Source: Trichostrongylus colubriformis (Eukaryota > Nematoda > Chromadorea > Rhabditida > Trichostrongylidae). From it: DNA of 64,000 bases. The position numbers and the translations under genes are program-made. Position 1 is the stretch's first letter. Each line of letters begins with the position of its first letter. Positions 1-12,000 of the stretch are shown here, in pieces. The stretch covers positions 28,039,274-28,103,273 of the forward strand of contig OZ022257.1 of assembly GCA_963978905.1 (NCBI GenBank), in the 5' to 3' direction. A model generated the notes under the pieces. It ran no database searches, was not told where the DNA came from, and saw nothing but the letters and a program-made list of their open reading frames with translations.

Positions 1-3000
1 TGTGATCTTCGTGTTTCTCGGTCTTTCTACAGTCTCATCTGATCATCACTGGGACACACCGTTTATCGTTTTGACCACCGTATTCTGTCTCATTTACCGT
101 ACCCTTGGTGTGGTTGTCATGTGTTTTATACTCAACAAATACCGTCTCAACAAGTTCTCGAAGGTTGGTCCCCTTCCCCCATCTGTGCTTCGATTTTCAT
201 GTCTGTCTTTTCTCGCGGCAAACTTGAGAGGAAAGACAATAAAACCAAAGAAATGGTAGATTTTCGTACCCTCGGAAAAAGTTCCTAATATCATCGCATC
301 ATCCCGCAGTGAGGTTCTTCATGAAGTAATTATTCTAGAGTGATACACCACTTCGCCTGACCACAACTTAGGTGTAGAAAAGGCAACCAACTAAGCCAGC
401 GGCATAGCATTGACTACGAATATGTGGCTCATCCACATGGACCGATATTAAGAATCTGCACAAGGAGATATTGGATGTGCAGCTAACTCTAGAATTGCAC
501 CAAGACGAAGTTGAAGCCGCATTTTATGATAACCTGAGCTTGCAGAAATGCCACTGAAATCAGGTCGTTCTACATACCACTATGTACTGTTAAGGGCTTA
601 GAACCAATGGGAAAGTTACCATAATTGAAGAAATTTCTTGCAGTTTCTTTTGCTTTTTCCGTCACTGTGGTATCATTTCGAACCTCTCCTTTGTAATTGA
701 GCATACCCTTAAAGACAACATTAGGGGTAATGTGGTAATGGGGAATTTGGTAGGTGACCAATGGATAACTATACGCACGTGTGACAAAGGTTTATTACGA
801 CGTTACGTACAAGAACATTAATAATACATTTCACTGGGTATTTATACAGAATGTGGGCGGACCCACTACATAATATCTAAGTTCGCCACTAGTTGGCTTG
901 TGGCAGAATAATGTGGGCGGACCCACTACATAATATCTAAGTTCGCCACTAGTTGGCTTGTGGGGATAATTGCTAGTAGGCATGAAAGGGAGTGCCGCGC
1001 CTAAGGGGAACTACTTCATAGCACTCCAGGATACCTACTTAGGATATGCTTAGTTCATGCCTATGGGTACATTTTGAGTGATACTTATCATTCATTGCAT
1101 AATCAAAGGTGCTCACCGTTATCAATCAAATGTATTTGTCATGGACATGTTATTATATTAGTATGAAAAGGTTGTGAGTCCACAACACTGGGGCGGGGGC
1201 GAAATGAGCGGTAGCTCAGTACAATTTATGTTCACTTATATCAGTTAATAAAATCACAGTACAGATGTATGAGCAAAGAAAGTATCAAGTGAGCATCAGA
1301 AAACAAAAATCAAGCGAATAAATCCGATAGGAACATAGGTGAAGAGGTAAAACTGTTTGCGTCTTCAACTGATAGAATAGGATTCGCGATAAGATTCTCA
1401 GAACTAGAAGCACTATTGCAACTATGGTGGCCACTACGGAACTGGTGGAAATTTTCCAGTGTTCAACAGCGAAGTTCAGGAAGTGTTTCATGTGCGGGTA
1501 GTTGACGTAAATCGCACCTTCAGTTGTCATATGCACATCAGATGAGGCATTCCAACGTGTGTGAAATGCTCTGAGCTCAGCTATTACGTTGTAGCCCTCC
1601 TTGTCACATGCTGCTCGACAAATATCAGCGTATATGGGTGCTGTTTCGTAGATTTTTGTTGTTGTTTGTAGTGTAGACGACTTGCATTTCATCGGAAATG
1701 TTGGTCGGTCATTATTCGTTTCCGCGAAAACTTGTCTCTGGGAGTAGCACGATAACGCTGCTCCATCTCCTGAGATGCTGCTGCAAAAGTCTTGCGCAGA
1801 TGAGGCGGTAGTGTTGCAATCTCGAAGGCTCATGATTAGTTTGTTGTCCGAAGAGTTCATTTTGCCTTCGATATTCGTGGTTATGTGATCGCACCTGGCA
1901 TCATCCGTCGGCTGGAGGCAGATATTTTCTTCATTGATGGCAACGTTGAGGTTGTCCTCGATTACTTTGATATCTTTAGTGGATAGAACTCCAGTAATAT
2001 TCTCTTCTTTGGTAGTGATGGCTTTTCTGTGATTGTTCGCAGAAGTGTAGGTAGGAGCTTCGTCTGTGCCACATTCTGCGCTCGTAACGATTGGCTCTAA
2101 TTCGTGATATTCCTCAGTTTTGTAATCGTTCGAAAGAGACAGTTGGTGTAGCTGTAATGATTGAGCTATACTCTGTATCTGAGTTCTGGCTCGTCGACTT
2201 TAACTTCAGCACAGGTCGATGGAGAGTCGGTTGGTGTGGTTCGTCCGTTATATTCTTTTGAGGGCTCTTGCGTGGTAGTCTCCGAACACAGATCGTTCGT
2301 CGTTGGTAGTTTTCACCTGACGGCTGTATGAAGCAGTTGTTGCTCATCGAGATGGCGATTCTTGGTATCGCGTGAATATTGGTGGGCAAAGGTGAGTAAC
2401 TCCTTTCACTGGACGAGTTTGATGCTTGCAGTCCAGTCGCAATAGAGCTGCAGAGAGAAGTGTGGTGGTCGTCGTTGCACTTTGAACATTTACTGACCGT
2501 AGAACACAGTTTAGAACTGTGTCCCTTGCTAAAACACCTCCAGCATACTCTTTGTCGCTTCGCTTCTGCTCTTCGCTTCTCTGGAGAATCGAACTTGTTA
2601 CATTCCCGTGGTGAGTGCATTTCCCCACAAAGACACGTTCGTTTGATCATTTGATTAGAGTGTAGTTTGCTATCAAGAGTGCTACCATGCTGGCTTCTGT
2701 AGTTGCTTTGGTCGAAGCCAAACAATGTTCTAGTTGTGAGCTCGATAGTCTCTTGTAGAGTGATAATCTCATCGATGGAATCAATAATCTTGTTTGCATC
2801 AAATGGGATCCCGGCTTCATTTTCCTTCGATATCACCATGCCACAGATCGACTCTGTGAATTTCGAGAGGATTAGGCGTCTCCACATTCGATCGGCATTC
2901 ATAGGCACACCAGTTTGTTCCAGGTCTATGATGCGTGAAGATATTGCTTCGAGCGTTTCACGGCAGCTCCTTTGATTTCCTTGAGCACGTGGGAGACATT

Positions 3001-6000
3001 CGATCTCGTTAATCAAGATGTCTGCGATGCTTGCAGATCTGTCATAATGCTTCTTCAGGATGTTGACGGCTGTGGTGTATTTTGCCCCCATTACTGGGAT
3101 GCTGCTAATCGAAGCGACCGCTTTCCCTTTTAGGGTTTGCTTTCGGAATAAGAACTTCTCTTGGTCGCTCAAGTCGGCGTCATTATGAACTAGCGACTCA
3201 AAAATTGACCAGAATGTACTAAATTCTCTATAGTTGCCTGAGAAGGTCGGTACTTCTATCAATGGGCGCCTGACCCGAACGTTGCGTTCTTGAGGTGTTA
3301 TAGCGTCGCTCGACCATTCCTGACATCTGCTGTTAGTATTGGCGGCAGCTCGGCTGTGAGGAGGTGTAGAAGAAGCCAGTAGAGAGGTTTGTTGTAGTAA
3401 CTCCTCCTTTCTGAAGTCGATTTGATTCAGCCATTGTATAACTTGGATCTCCAAGCTGTTTGATTCCGATTCCAGGTGCCTGTTTAAGTCCAGCATGAGC
3501 TCCTCCTGTTCCTTGTGCTCAGCTCGTCCATTGATGGTTTCTATGGCTCCCTTGACGCAGGAGTCATGAAACTGCTTCGCAGAGCTGATAATCCTTGTAA
3601 GATTATTCAGCTGAGCAGTTTTTTCTGCTATGTAGGCTCTACACTCCTCAATTTGTTGAGGGAATGTGAATGCTTGGTCCAAGTTAGTGATTTGTGGTTC
3701 ACTAGACTTGATTTAAACGCAAGCGTTGGTAATCTTGGTTTTAAACACTTGAATCTCGGCCATTCTGTAGGTCTGGCAACTGATTCTGAGTGTCAAATAG
3801 ATTTTTTTTCACAATTTGAAGGGTATCAACGGCTTTTTGAAGCTTCGCTGGTTCCGCCATAGAATTGTTCCTGCCACGCGGGACTTTCTGGTGTTATTCT
3901 TGGGTTCCTCGGTTGAGGACTCGCGCAAGAAATTGAGAGTTGCCTTCTGGTTCCTCAATGGAGGCTGTCAAAGGTCTTGTGATTAGTTCTTTCTTGTGAA
4001 GTTGAAAGAACTCAAATTTCCGTCTGGTTTCTCCTGAGAGAACTCGCAAGAAAGGAAATTTGTTGGCTTCCTGGATTCTCCGGAGAGAAGTCGCTGGGAA
4101 AGCTTGTTTTTGTTCTTCTGGTTCCTCAGTCGAGGACGCACAGAGAAGAACTTTTGGTTTCCAAGTGGTTGGAAATTGTATGTAGATCCTTCTGGTTTCT
4201 CCGAAGAGAACGCGCAGAGAAGGAGTTGGTTTTTTGTTCTGGTTCCTCTGGGGAAGACTCGCGAAGAAGAACTGAGTAACTCTTTTGTCTCTCAGAAGAG
4301 AGCTTGCGCAAAAGAGTGATTGGCTGACTTTTCTGGTTCCTCGTGAGAGGACTCGCGGAGAAAAGCAGGGCACTTGTGTTATTCCAACGGCCGATGCACC
4401 AATTTGGTAGGTGACCAATGGATAACTATACGCACGTGTAACAAAGGTTTATTACGACGTTACGTACAAGAACATTAATAATACATTTTACTGGGTATTT
4501 ATACAGAATAATGTGGGCGGACCCACTATACATATAATATCTAAGTTCGCCACTAGTTGGCTTGTGGCAGAATAATGTGGGCGGACCCACTACATAATAT
4601 CTAAGTTCGCCACTAGTTGGCTTGTGGGGATAATTGCTAGTAGGCATGAAAGGGAGTGCCGCGTCTAAGGGGAAATACTTCATAGCACTCCAGGATACCT
4701 ACTTAGGATATGCTTAGTTCATGCCTATGGGTACATTTTGAGTGATACTTATCATTCATTGCATAATCAAAGGTGCTCACCGTTATCAATCAAATGTATT
4801 TGTCATGGACATGTTATTATATTAGTATGAAAAGGTTGTGAGTCCACAACATGGAAATTCCTACAAGAAGTCACTCACATGGTAGTGCTGGGCCTAAGAA
4901 GGCTATCTGTGGCGAAATCGCGGTGAAAACGCGCCCCTCCGAGCTGTAGAGACGCCGGAAAAAGCCGCAATCGTCTATCTGTCCCGCCTCTTTGATTTGT
5001 CGATCCCGCCTCCCGATGACGCGATTCCCGATTGACTGGGGTGGGAGCGGCCAAGGAGATGCGGCTGGATCGAAGGTTTTGTGGCGCGATTTCGCAGTTT
5101 TAGCTTGAAGCTTACTCCAAAAATTAGATGCTGTCGTATTTCTAAACATTCCCTTGTGTTTACTTGGCATTATGCCAGTGGAAAACTAGATCAGACTACC
5201 CGCCTCTTCACGGACAGGTCGTCCGCGTCGAGAATCAACAGTGGAAAGGTGGTCCTATTTCTCGGGTTTTTGGCCAATTCCATCCGTTGTTTCTTCACTG
5301 TCCTGTTACTAGGCATCTCGACTTTCACATTCACTACCTGTTTTACTTTTCGTCCGAATTTCCTCTAATGCTGCCTTTAACATCGCAAAATTGCAAGAAA
5401 TGTTCTCAAGTCGTTTGTCGCCCAAAAATGTAACTGATAATTTATGAGACGAAAGACTCGATTATCACGGAAAGATTACCATTCATTCAAATATGCTACA
5501 GAACTCTGCTTCGTTGCCTTCTTTAAGGAAACCCACCTAGAGGGTTAAGAGGGAAAATGAAAACGGGAAGAAATGTTTGTCTTGAAATGAATATCCGATG
5601 TTGGTAGGAGTAATCGGTAGAGAAACTTGGGCTGAACAACACGACATTGTGGTCTTTATTCACGATCTCCTGTGCAACATTGCAAACTGCTCACGTCACC
5701 CTTCCGAGCTGCTCGCTGTAGGAAACGAGGCCACGGACTAACTTACATATCATTTGCTGCCGTAGAGCGTACTTCATTCACTCGTGACGATGTCAAACAA
5801 GTGACAACAAACAGCAACAGACAGGTGAAACAACGAAAGGGATAGTAAGCGAAAGAAGAAGAGTTAAAAGTTTTCATAATGAAAAATTCAGTTTGAGCAA
5901 AACAACTTATGCCAAGCGGCATCAGATGAGGCACCACGATGCCAAGCGTCATGTGCGCAATTGCGGCCATCTGAAAGAACCGATAGTGGATGTCATAAGC

Positions 6001-9000
6001 CAAACTGTTCCATTCCGGTGTCTTCAAATGATCGTAACACAGTAGAAATACTAAAAAAAACTGACAAACCAACCAAAACAATTACAGGTAGATCAGTTCA
6101 TTATGGCTTACGGTGGTCTTCGTGGTGCTATTGCTTACGGTCTCGTGGTAGCGCTACCGAGTATACCAGCCAAGAACATGTTTATCACCAGCTGCATTGT
6201 CGTCATCTACTTCACAGTTTTTCTGCAGGTGATACTTCGAAGAAAATTTATTGTAATTGATCGAACTACTTCCTCATTTTCTTAAGACTTGACTTTATCT
6301 TTCCACTACGAAAACTCGCTTCGAGCTCTCTACCACTTCTTTTCCATGTATGGTGGCCAAAGCACTGCAGTGAGGGAATACATATGCAAGCAACACTGTC
6401 TCCAGAATTTTAGGGAATCACTCTGAAACCGATCGCAGAGTTCCTGCAGGTTGAGAAGAAAAATATACACAAGAAGAATATGACTGAGCACATATATCAA
6501 GAGGTATACTATTATAAAAGTTCGTTCTCAAGGTTTAAGTAGTCCTCAACCATGCAGTATTCCTGTGCTTTGAACTAGGATAAATTTAGTGGTATGCAGA
6601 GTTACCGCATCGTATTATCTGTAAGCGTGAGTCCCAGCAGCAATCGGTGACACTGGCCATAATTCGGGTTTTCCCTTTTCCTGTTCATATAAAGCCTCCA
6701 AAACTCTTTTACGAGTAAAAATTCTATTGTCATCACTATCATGAAGTCTTTAACTCAACTTCGACAAATACATCTGCAAATCACGTGGCGCATAATTTGA
6801 TTGCAGCTCATTGACTACACAATGTCTGGAATGGAGGACATCGCCGGATTCAAAGGACATCACTGGATAAGAGAGTCGTAAGCTTTGAAGATAATATTCA
6901 TGTGCATGTGTGTATGGCTCTACGAAGGAGAAGTGTGCTGCACGCGTACTTTTTCCACACCAAGAATGATCGGCCTCTCGCAGTCGCGGTTACCAAGCAT
7001 TACCTAAATTCCATGAGGTGACGTAGTCGAGGGCACCTTCGAACTGTCTTCAAATTTGACTTTCTACAAAAATGAGAATTAATCTTCATCTTGTGATCAA
7101 TATTCTACCAGGTATGCATTTTACGCGGAGAGATGTCGTGAAAAGCAGAGTCAAGCGTGGAGTCGAGGAAAATTTTTAAGATTAGGATCCATTCCTAAAG
7201 GGGCCCCTACACGACCCTTTCCCTTCTTCCGATACCCCTATCTCTGTTATTTCTAGCTAGCCAATCACTAACGATAAGGAAATTAAGAGCCTACGAAAAA
7301 AACACTGAAGCCAAACTCCCGTCAAAATGAGGGGGATAAGAACCTAACAAACTCGGTACTCATGTTCAAAACAAAAGCTTCGAAGAGAAAAAGAGCTTAA
7401 TAAAACTCAATATCTATATTCTATGAGTGAAAGCGTCGCTTACCATGAGTAATGTGCTCATCCTCTGATGACAAAGGATTGAAATTCATGCAAGTTGTGC
7501 GGCAGGAATGAAGGATGAAAAAAAAACAAGTGTAGGAAAATCGCAGACTGAAAAGGAGCCATGTCATGCGCTCCTCTGCGATTGCCGCATCGCTACTGCG
7601 GTAGCGACGGGGCGATCAGGTGGGGCGCGGTACCTTCTCCATACAAATTTGGACACTTTTTGAATACTTAAAACGTTACACTCCACCATTCAAAGTATGA
7701 AAAACTGTTTTCTTGATAATCCCCAGACCCAGCTATTGGCCGCCTAGTTTCGCTGATGGTTGCGCAGTTCTCCTCATGGAAATCATCAAAGAAAATTTTG
7801 AAAAAATTGGAGTGTTTCACTTCAAATGGTCGTAACTTACTTCAAACTTAATATTATAAGGGCAGTTTTGCGGTGCGGGGTCTAGGAGGTAGCCGCTTTC
7901 GAATGATCACTCGAACTATGCCATACCTCCAAAATGTTTCTGAAAGGAGCCAATTAAGGGAATTTTTTCACCGAAGTAGAAGATCTTCTACGAATCTTCG
8001 GAAAAAAATGATCCATTGGGTCCGGAATGCCTCTAGTATACGTCATTTGCACTCGAAGGTCCAATAGGATGGTGTCTAGAATTGGCCAGCCTCGCGGCGG
8101 GAATAATACAAATTCTTAGCCGGTCGTATAGTAGCTTGCCCGTATTAGTTTACGTTCTTGTAATCGCATTAAGATAAGAAAGAAGCCCATATCGGCTAAT
8201 TTTCGTTTTCATCCTATAGTTTCTTGAGTTTCCACGCTGGTACCCGTTAGATCCCACCTTCCACGGCTTATCCGTGAACTCAGGAGGTCTTTTTGTACGT
8301 GGTTACGGAGCTAGCGGATCAACGAAAGGGCTATTGGCGTTGGCCGGCTCCGTTGCGGATCGCGCCATGCATGGGGTCCATCGACGATCCATCAGGTTGA
8401 AGGGTACTCCATTCTCGTAGTCGCCTAGGAATTGTGCACTGTGAATAAGGTATCAAATATCAACCTTGCACTACAATATAAGTTATGAGCGTTTGGTTGC
8501 AGAAGCTTGACACCTTGTTATAGTTCACTATTCCGAGAGAACTAAGGGAACAGCGTGCTCTTTGATTCTGTTTATCTTTTGAGTTGTCCATGCGCTCTCC
8601 TCTCTACAATTTCCCGTGGATAGATTCCACTTGTAACAACGGTGCAACGAATAAGAGCTGTCGCCTTTGAGTGATAGACCCCGCCTCCAAGCTCACTCCG
8701 AGAAAAAGATGCTGTCGTATTTCCAAGCATCAGATAGTGTGGTTATTAAGAAAGCCCTGGAAGAAGTTCCTCACATGGAAATTATGAGCCTAAGAAGGCT
8801 ATCTGTGGCGAAATCCCGGTGGAAAGGTGCGCCTTCAAGCTGTAAGAACGGTGCAACGGATAAGAGCTGCCGCCTTTGGATGACCGACCCCGCCTTCAAG
8901 CGACGTGATACCTGGTGATACTATGAGAACGGCCGAGGATGTGCGGTGAGATCGAGGGTATTGCAGCGAGCTTTCGCAGTTTAATCTGAAGCTCACTCCG

Positions 9001-12000
9001 AGAAAAAGATGCTGTCGTATTTCCAAACATTCCCTTGTGTTTACTTGGCAGCATGCCAATGAAAATTTCGTTCGGAGTATCCGCCTCATGACGGAAAGGT
9101 CGTTCCCGTTGAGGATCAACGATGGAAGGGTTCCTATTTCTCGGATTTTTGGCCATTTCCATCCGTTTTTTCCACTGTCCTGTCACTAGGCATCTCGACT
9201 TTCAGATTCACTACTTCTTTCACTTTTCGTCCGAATTCCCCCTTACGTTGCTTTTGAACACTTGTCTTCAAAAAGTTCGTGTCTCACCTTGTTCCCTGTT
9301 TGTGGGGGCCCCGCTCTCTGCATGTCCTTTAAGATTTTTAAGTGAAGATTGAATTGCTTACTAGTCTTGGATTTGAATACACTTACTCAACTCTATCACA
9401 TCTCACCTCCACACATTAGACCCTCATCCTCAGAAATTCCGTTGATCACTGCCTACCACAACGATGAAACCATATACCTTCCAGTCGATCACATACGACA
9501 TACGATCCCCCCCGTCCTCGACGGAGGGGAGGGGAGGGGGTCGTATGTGGTCTCGACTGGAAGGTATATGGTTCTATCGTCTGGAGATTCGTCGACGAAG
9601 GTTTGACCCTGTTAATAAGTTGCGCGGCCACGACTAGCATGTGCCACGAACAAAATCGCAAGTCAGGGCATGCGTAGACCAATTAAAGAAAAAAGCCCTC
9701 CGCAATAGATGACAGGTACCGAACTCATACGAAAGAAAAAATGAGCGACTCGTACGTTGGCCAACCGGCGCAAATCATTATAGGATCCCCACTTTGAGTA
9801 ATCATCGACGTTTACAAAAGTGACTCAAGATCATTTCAGATTCCAGTTCGTCAACAAGAACTACCTGAAGCCAGTTCTCGTAAATAGAAGAAGCATGAAG
9901 CGAATGGACAACACGAAAATCGTGCGGATGTTCGAGCGGTTACAATTACAAGATGCCAAAGATCTCGTCAAGGTAATGCAATCCGCTTGCTCGCTAGGTC
10001 ATCTGTGTTTCAAACAATTAATTACGAATTTTCTTTCAGGGACAGGGCGATGTCACCAAAAATCAAATATTCGTGCAAGCGCTTATTGACCACACGCGAA
10101 GCCGCAGCAATACAAACGCGAACGGCAGGTAAGTATATTCAGTACGATTTGCTCCTCATTTGGATAAGTAGATGTATGTTCCGCTAAATTTGATGGGGGA
10201 AACGGTGAAATGACAAGTGGCGCACTTTTACTGGCATGGTGCACGGATCAAGTCCCACATCAATGTCCTAACACCCTAGTGCCCCCTCCATCCCGACGGG
10301 GTCGGTGAATTGGTACCGAACTCGTGTGAGGGGTAAAAACATCGACTGGCCTGCGTATTCACCTGCCGCTGTAACTCTGAATGAAACCGTGATGCTGAAA
10401 AAAGAAAGACCCCGAAAGAGAGATAACATGTCCACTCAACTAACCATCCATTTGAATATTGGTGAAGATGCATGAGTTAGCCTCTGCCTAAAATTAGCCG
10501 TTGTGCATGCAACACTGCTTGTAGCATAAAAAGGCACTCGCGATCTATAGAATATGAAACTTGTACAAAAAGAATAAGTGAGGAATAATAGGCGCGAACG
10601 TGACACCCATTTCTCAAATTCGCATGCGCACCGAAAAGTCAATTGAGCCCTCCATTTTACACTATTGAGTGGTCATCGAGAAATCGGCAAAGGCAAAACA
10701 GCAGCCGAACATCGACTGACGATATAGTTCACTTAATATATGAGCTTGATATTCGTACGGATGCCCCAGTCTGTGTGTCGCGGATCATCCTTTTGACATC
10801 GCGTGTTGCATCGTCCTAGCGCACACAAACCTCTCACGTCCAGGAGACACCCAATGGTGGATGATGCCTCCCAGACGCCCTCACCGGAGACACCCCGTCG
10901 GCCGCCACAACGGTCGGCAGGGCGAACCCTCCCCTGGAGACCAAAGGGGATTACCGACCTATTCCCTACACCAACCGTTACGCCGATTGAGGGCTGTCGA
11001 ACCCTGAACGTCACTCCACTGGCAACCTGCCCCCAGTACTAAACATGACAAGACACAACATGGATATAAATATAACACATGAACTACATATAGATTACAC
11101 AACGAGAAATATAGCACACATTTATCACGCAATAACGATAATACAACATATCATACCTGGCTCACACAAGTCGCCTCCGCTAAGGCGACTCCTGACAGCC
11201 AGGGCACTCCCAGGTGTCGAGGAAAATGGCCGCTTCAATGCGACCCCCCCCCTCTTCGGGTCCTCAAATGCGACCCCCCCCCTTTTATAATCTACAGCTC
11301 CACAAGGTTCTATAGTCTCTTTGCTAGGTGTATCATAGCTGTTTTTGTGTGTTTGCACTGGTTGCCCACTGCAAATAGATCTTTCCAAATTTTTTATTTT
11401 TTCATTCTTCATGTCTGGTCATCGAAACCAGCCGATAGTCAGAAAAACGAAGTCATTCAACAAAAAACCCATTTTAAACAATATGTGTGATACTTGTGGC
11501 TACATTATCGCTTAGATACAGATGCGATCCCCCCCCCTCTTGGCCGGTCAAGTGCGACCCCCCTGTCGAGGAATCCTCGACTCCCGTAGTGCCCTGCTGA
11601 CAGCCGGCTAACGTATTAGACCCCCATCCGGCTGGTATCACGTAGCCATATGGCCGACGGTGTCTGGTATGGGGATCCAACCACGGCTGCTCCCAGTCGG
11701 GGAGCAGGGGTAGACACCGGCCAACTCATGTGCCAGCGCTCCACTACTCGGGAGCTGAAGGTGCACCGCACCCCTAGACCCCGAGCAACATCATGGCGTT
11801 GCCCGGTGAAAACCGACTGGCAGCTGGCAGTCGGCCCTTATATACCGGCTTCGACCACAGAGGGCAGAGCCACCGCGTGTCGCATGACGCGACAAGCGGC
11901 GCCGCAGCGCGAACGGGCCGGGGAGCGCGGTGCCCTCAAGGCCATCGTCGCGGCGATCCGCGACACTGTATATTCTGCTGCCGACTGTGTGCAGGTTCTT

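Larger units (their letters stand above)
748..4851 (-). mobile_element. BEL/Pao-type LTR retroelement, pol-less, in exchanger intron
   Basis: Two direct LTRs (748-1187 and 4405-4851) flank a 3.2 kb interior read on the minus strand. Inside the right (5') LTR is a tRNA-Gly primer site, then a leader with tandem repeats, a gag region with a DUF1759-like core and zinc knuckles, and an env-like ORF with a membrane anchor. No protease, reverse transcriptase, RNase H or integrase can be found. The gag end and the env-like frame overlap directly, so pol was probably lost by an internal deletion. The LTRs differ at only a few positions, so insertion was recent. No clear target-site duplication could be fixed by eye. 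Confidence 0.85.

Noticed and set aside
3894..4418. 174-codon minus-strand ORF in the BEL leader
   Set aside because: It is the translation of the tandem leader repeats, lying upstream of gag; not taken as a gene.
5743..6081. 112-codon hydrophobic minus-strand ORF next to an exchanger exon
   Set aside because: Antisense to intron sequence, no homology recognised, hydrophobicity explained by base composition.
10733..11042. Overlapping ORFs on both strands in the GC-rich block
   Set aside because: High GC removes stop codons; no domain recognised on either strand.
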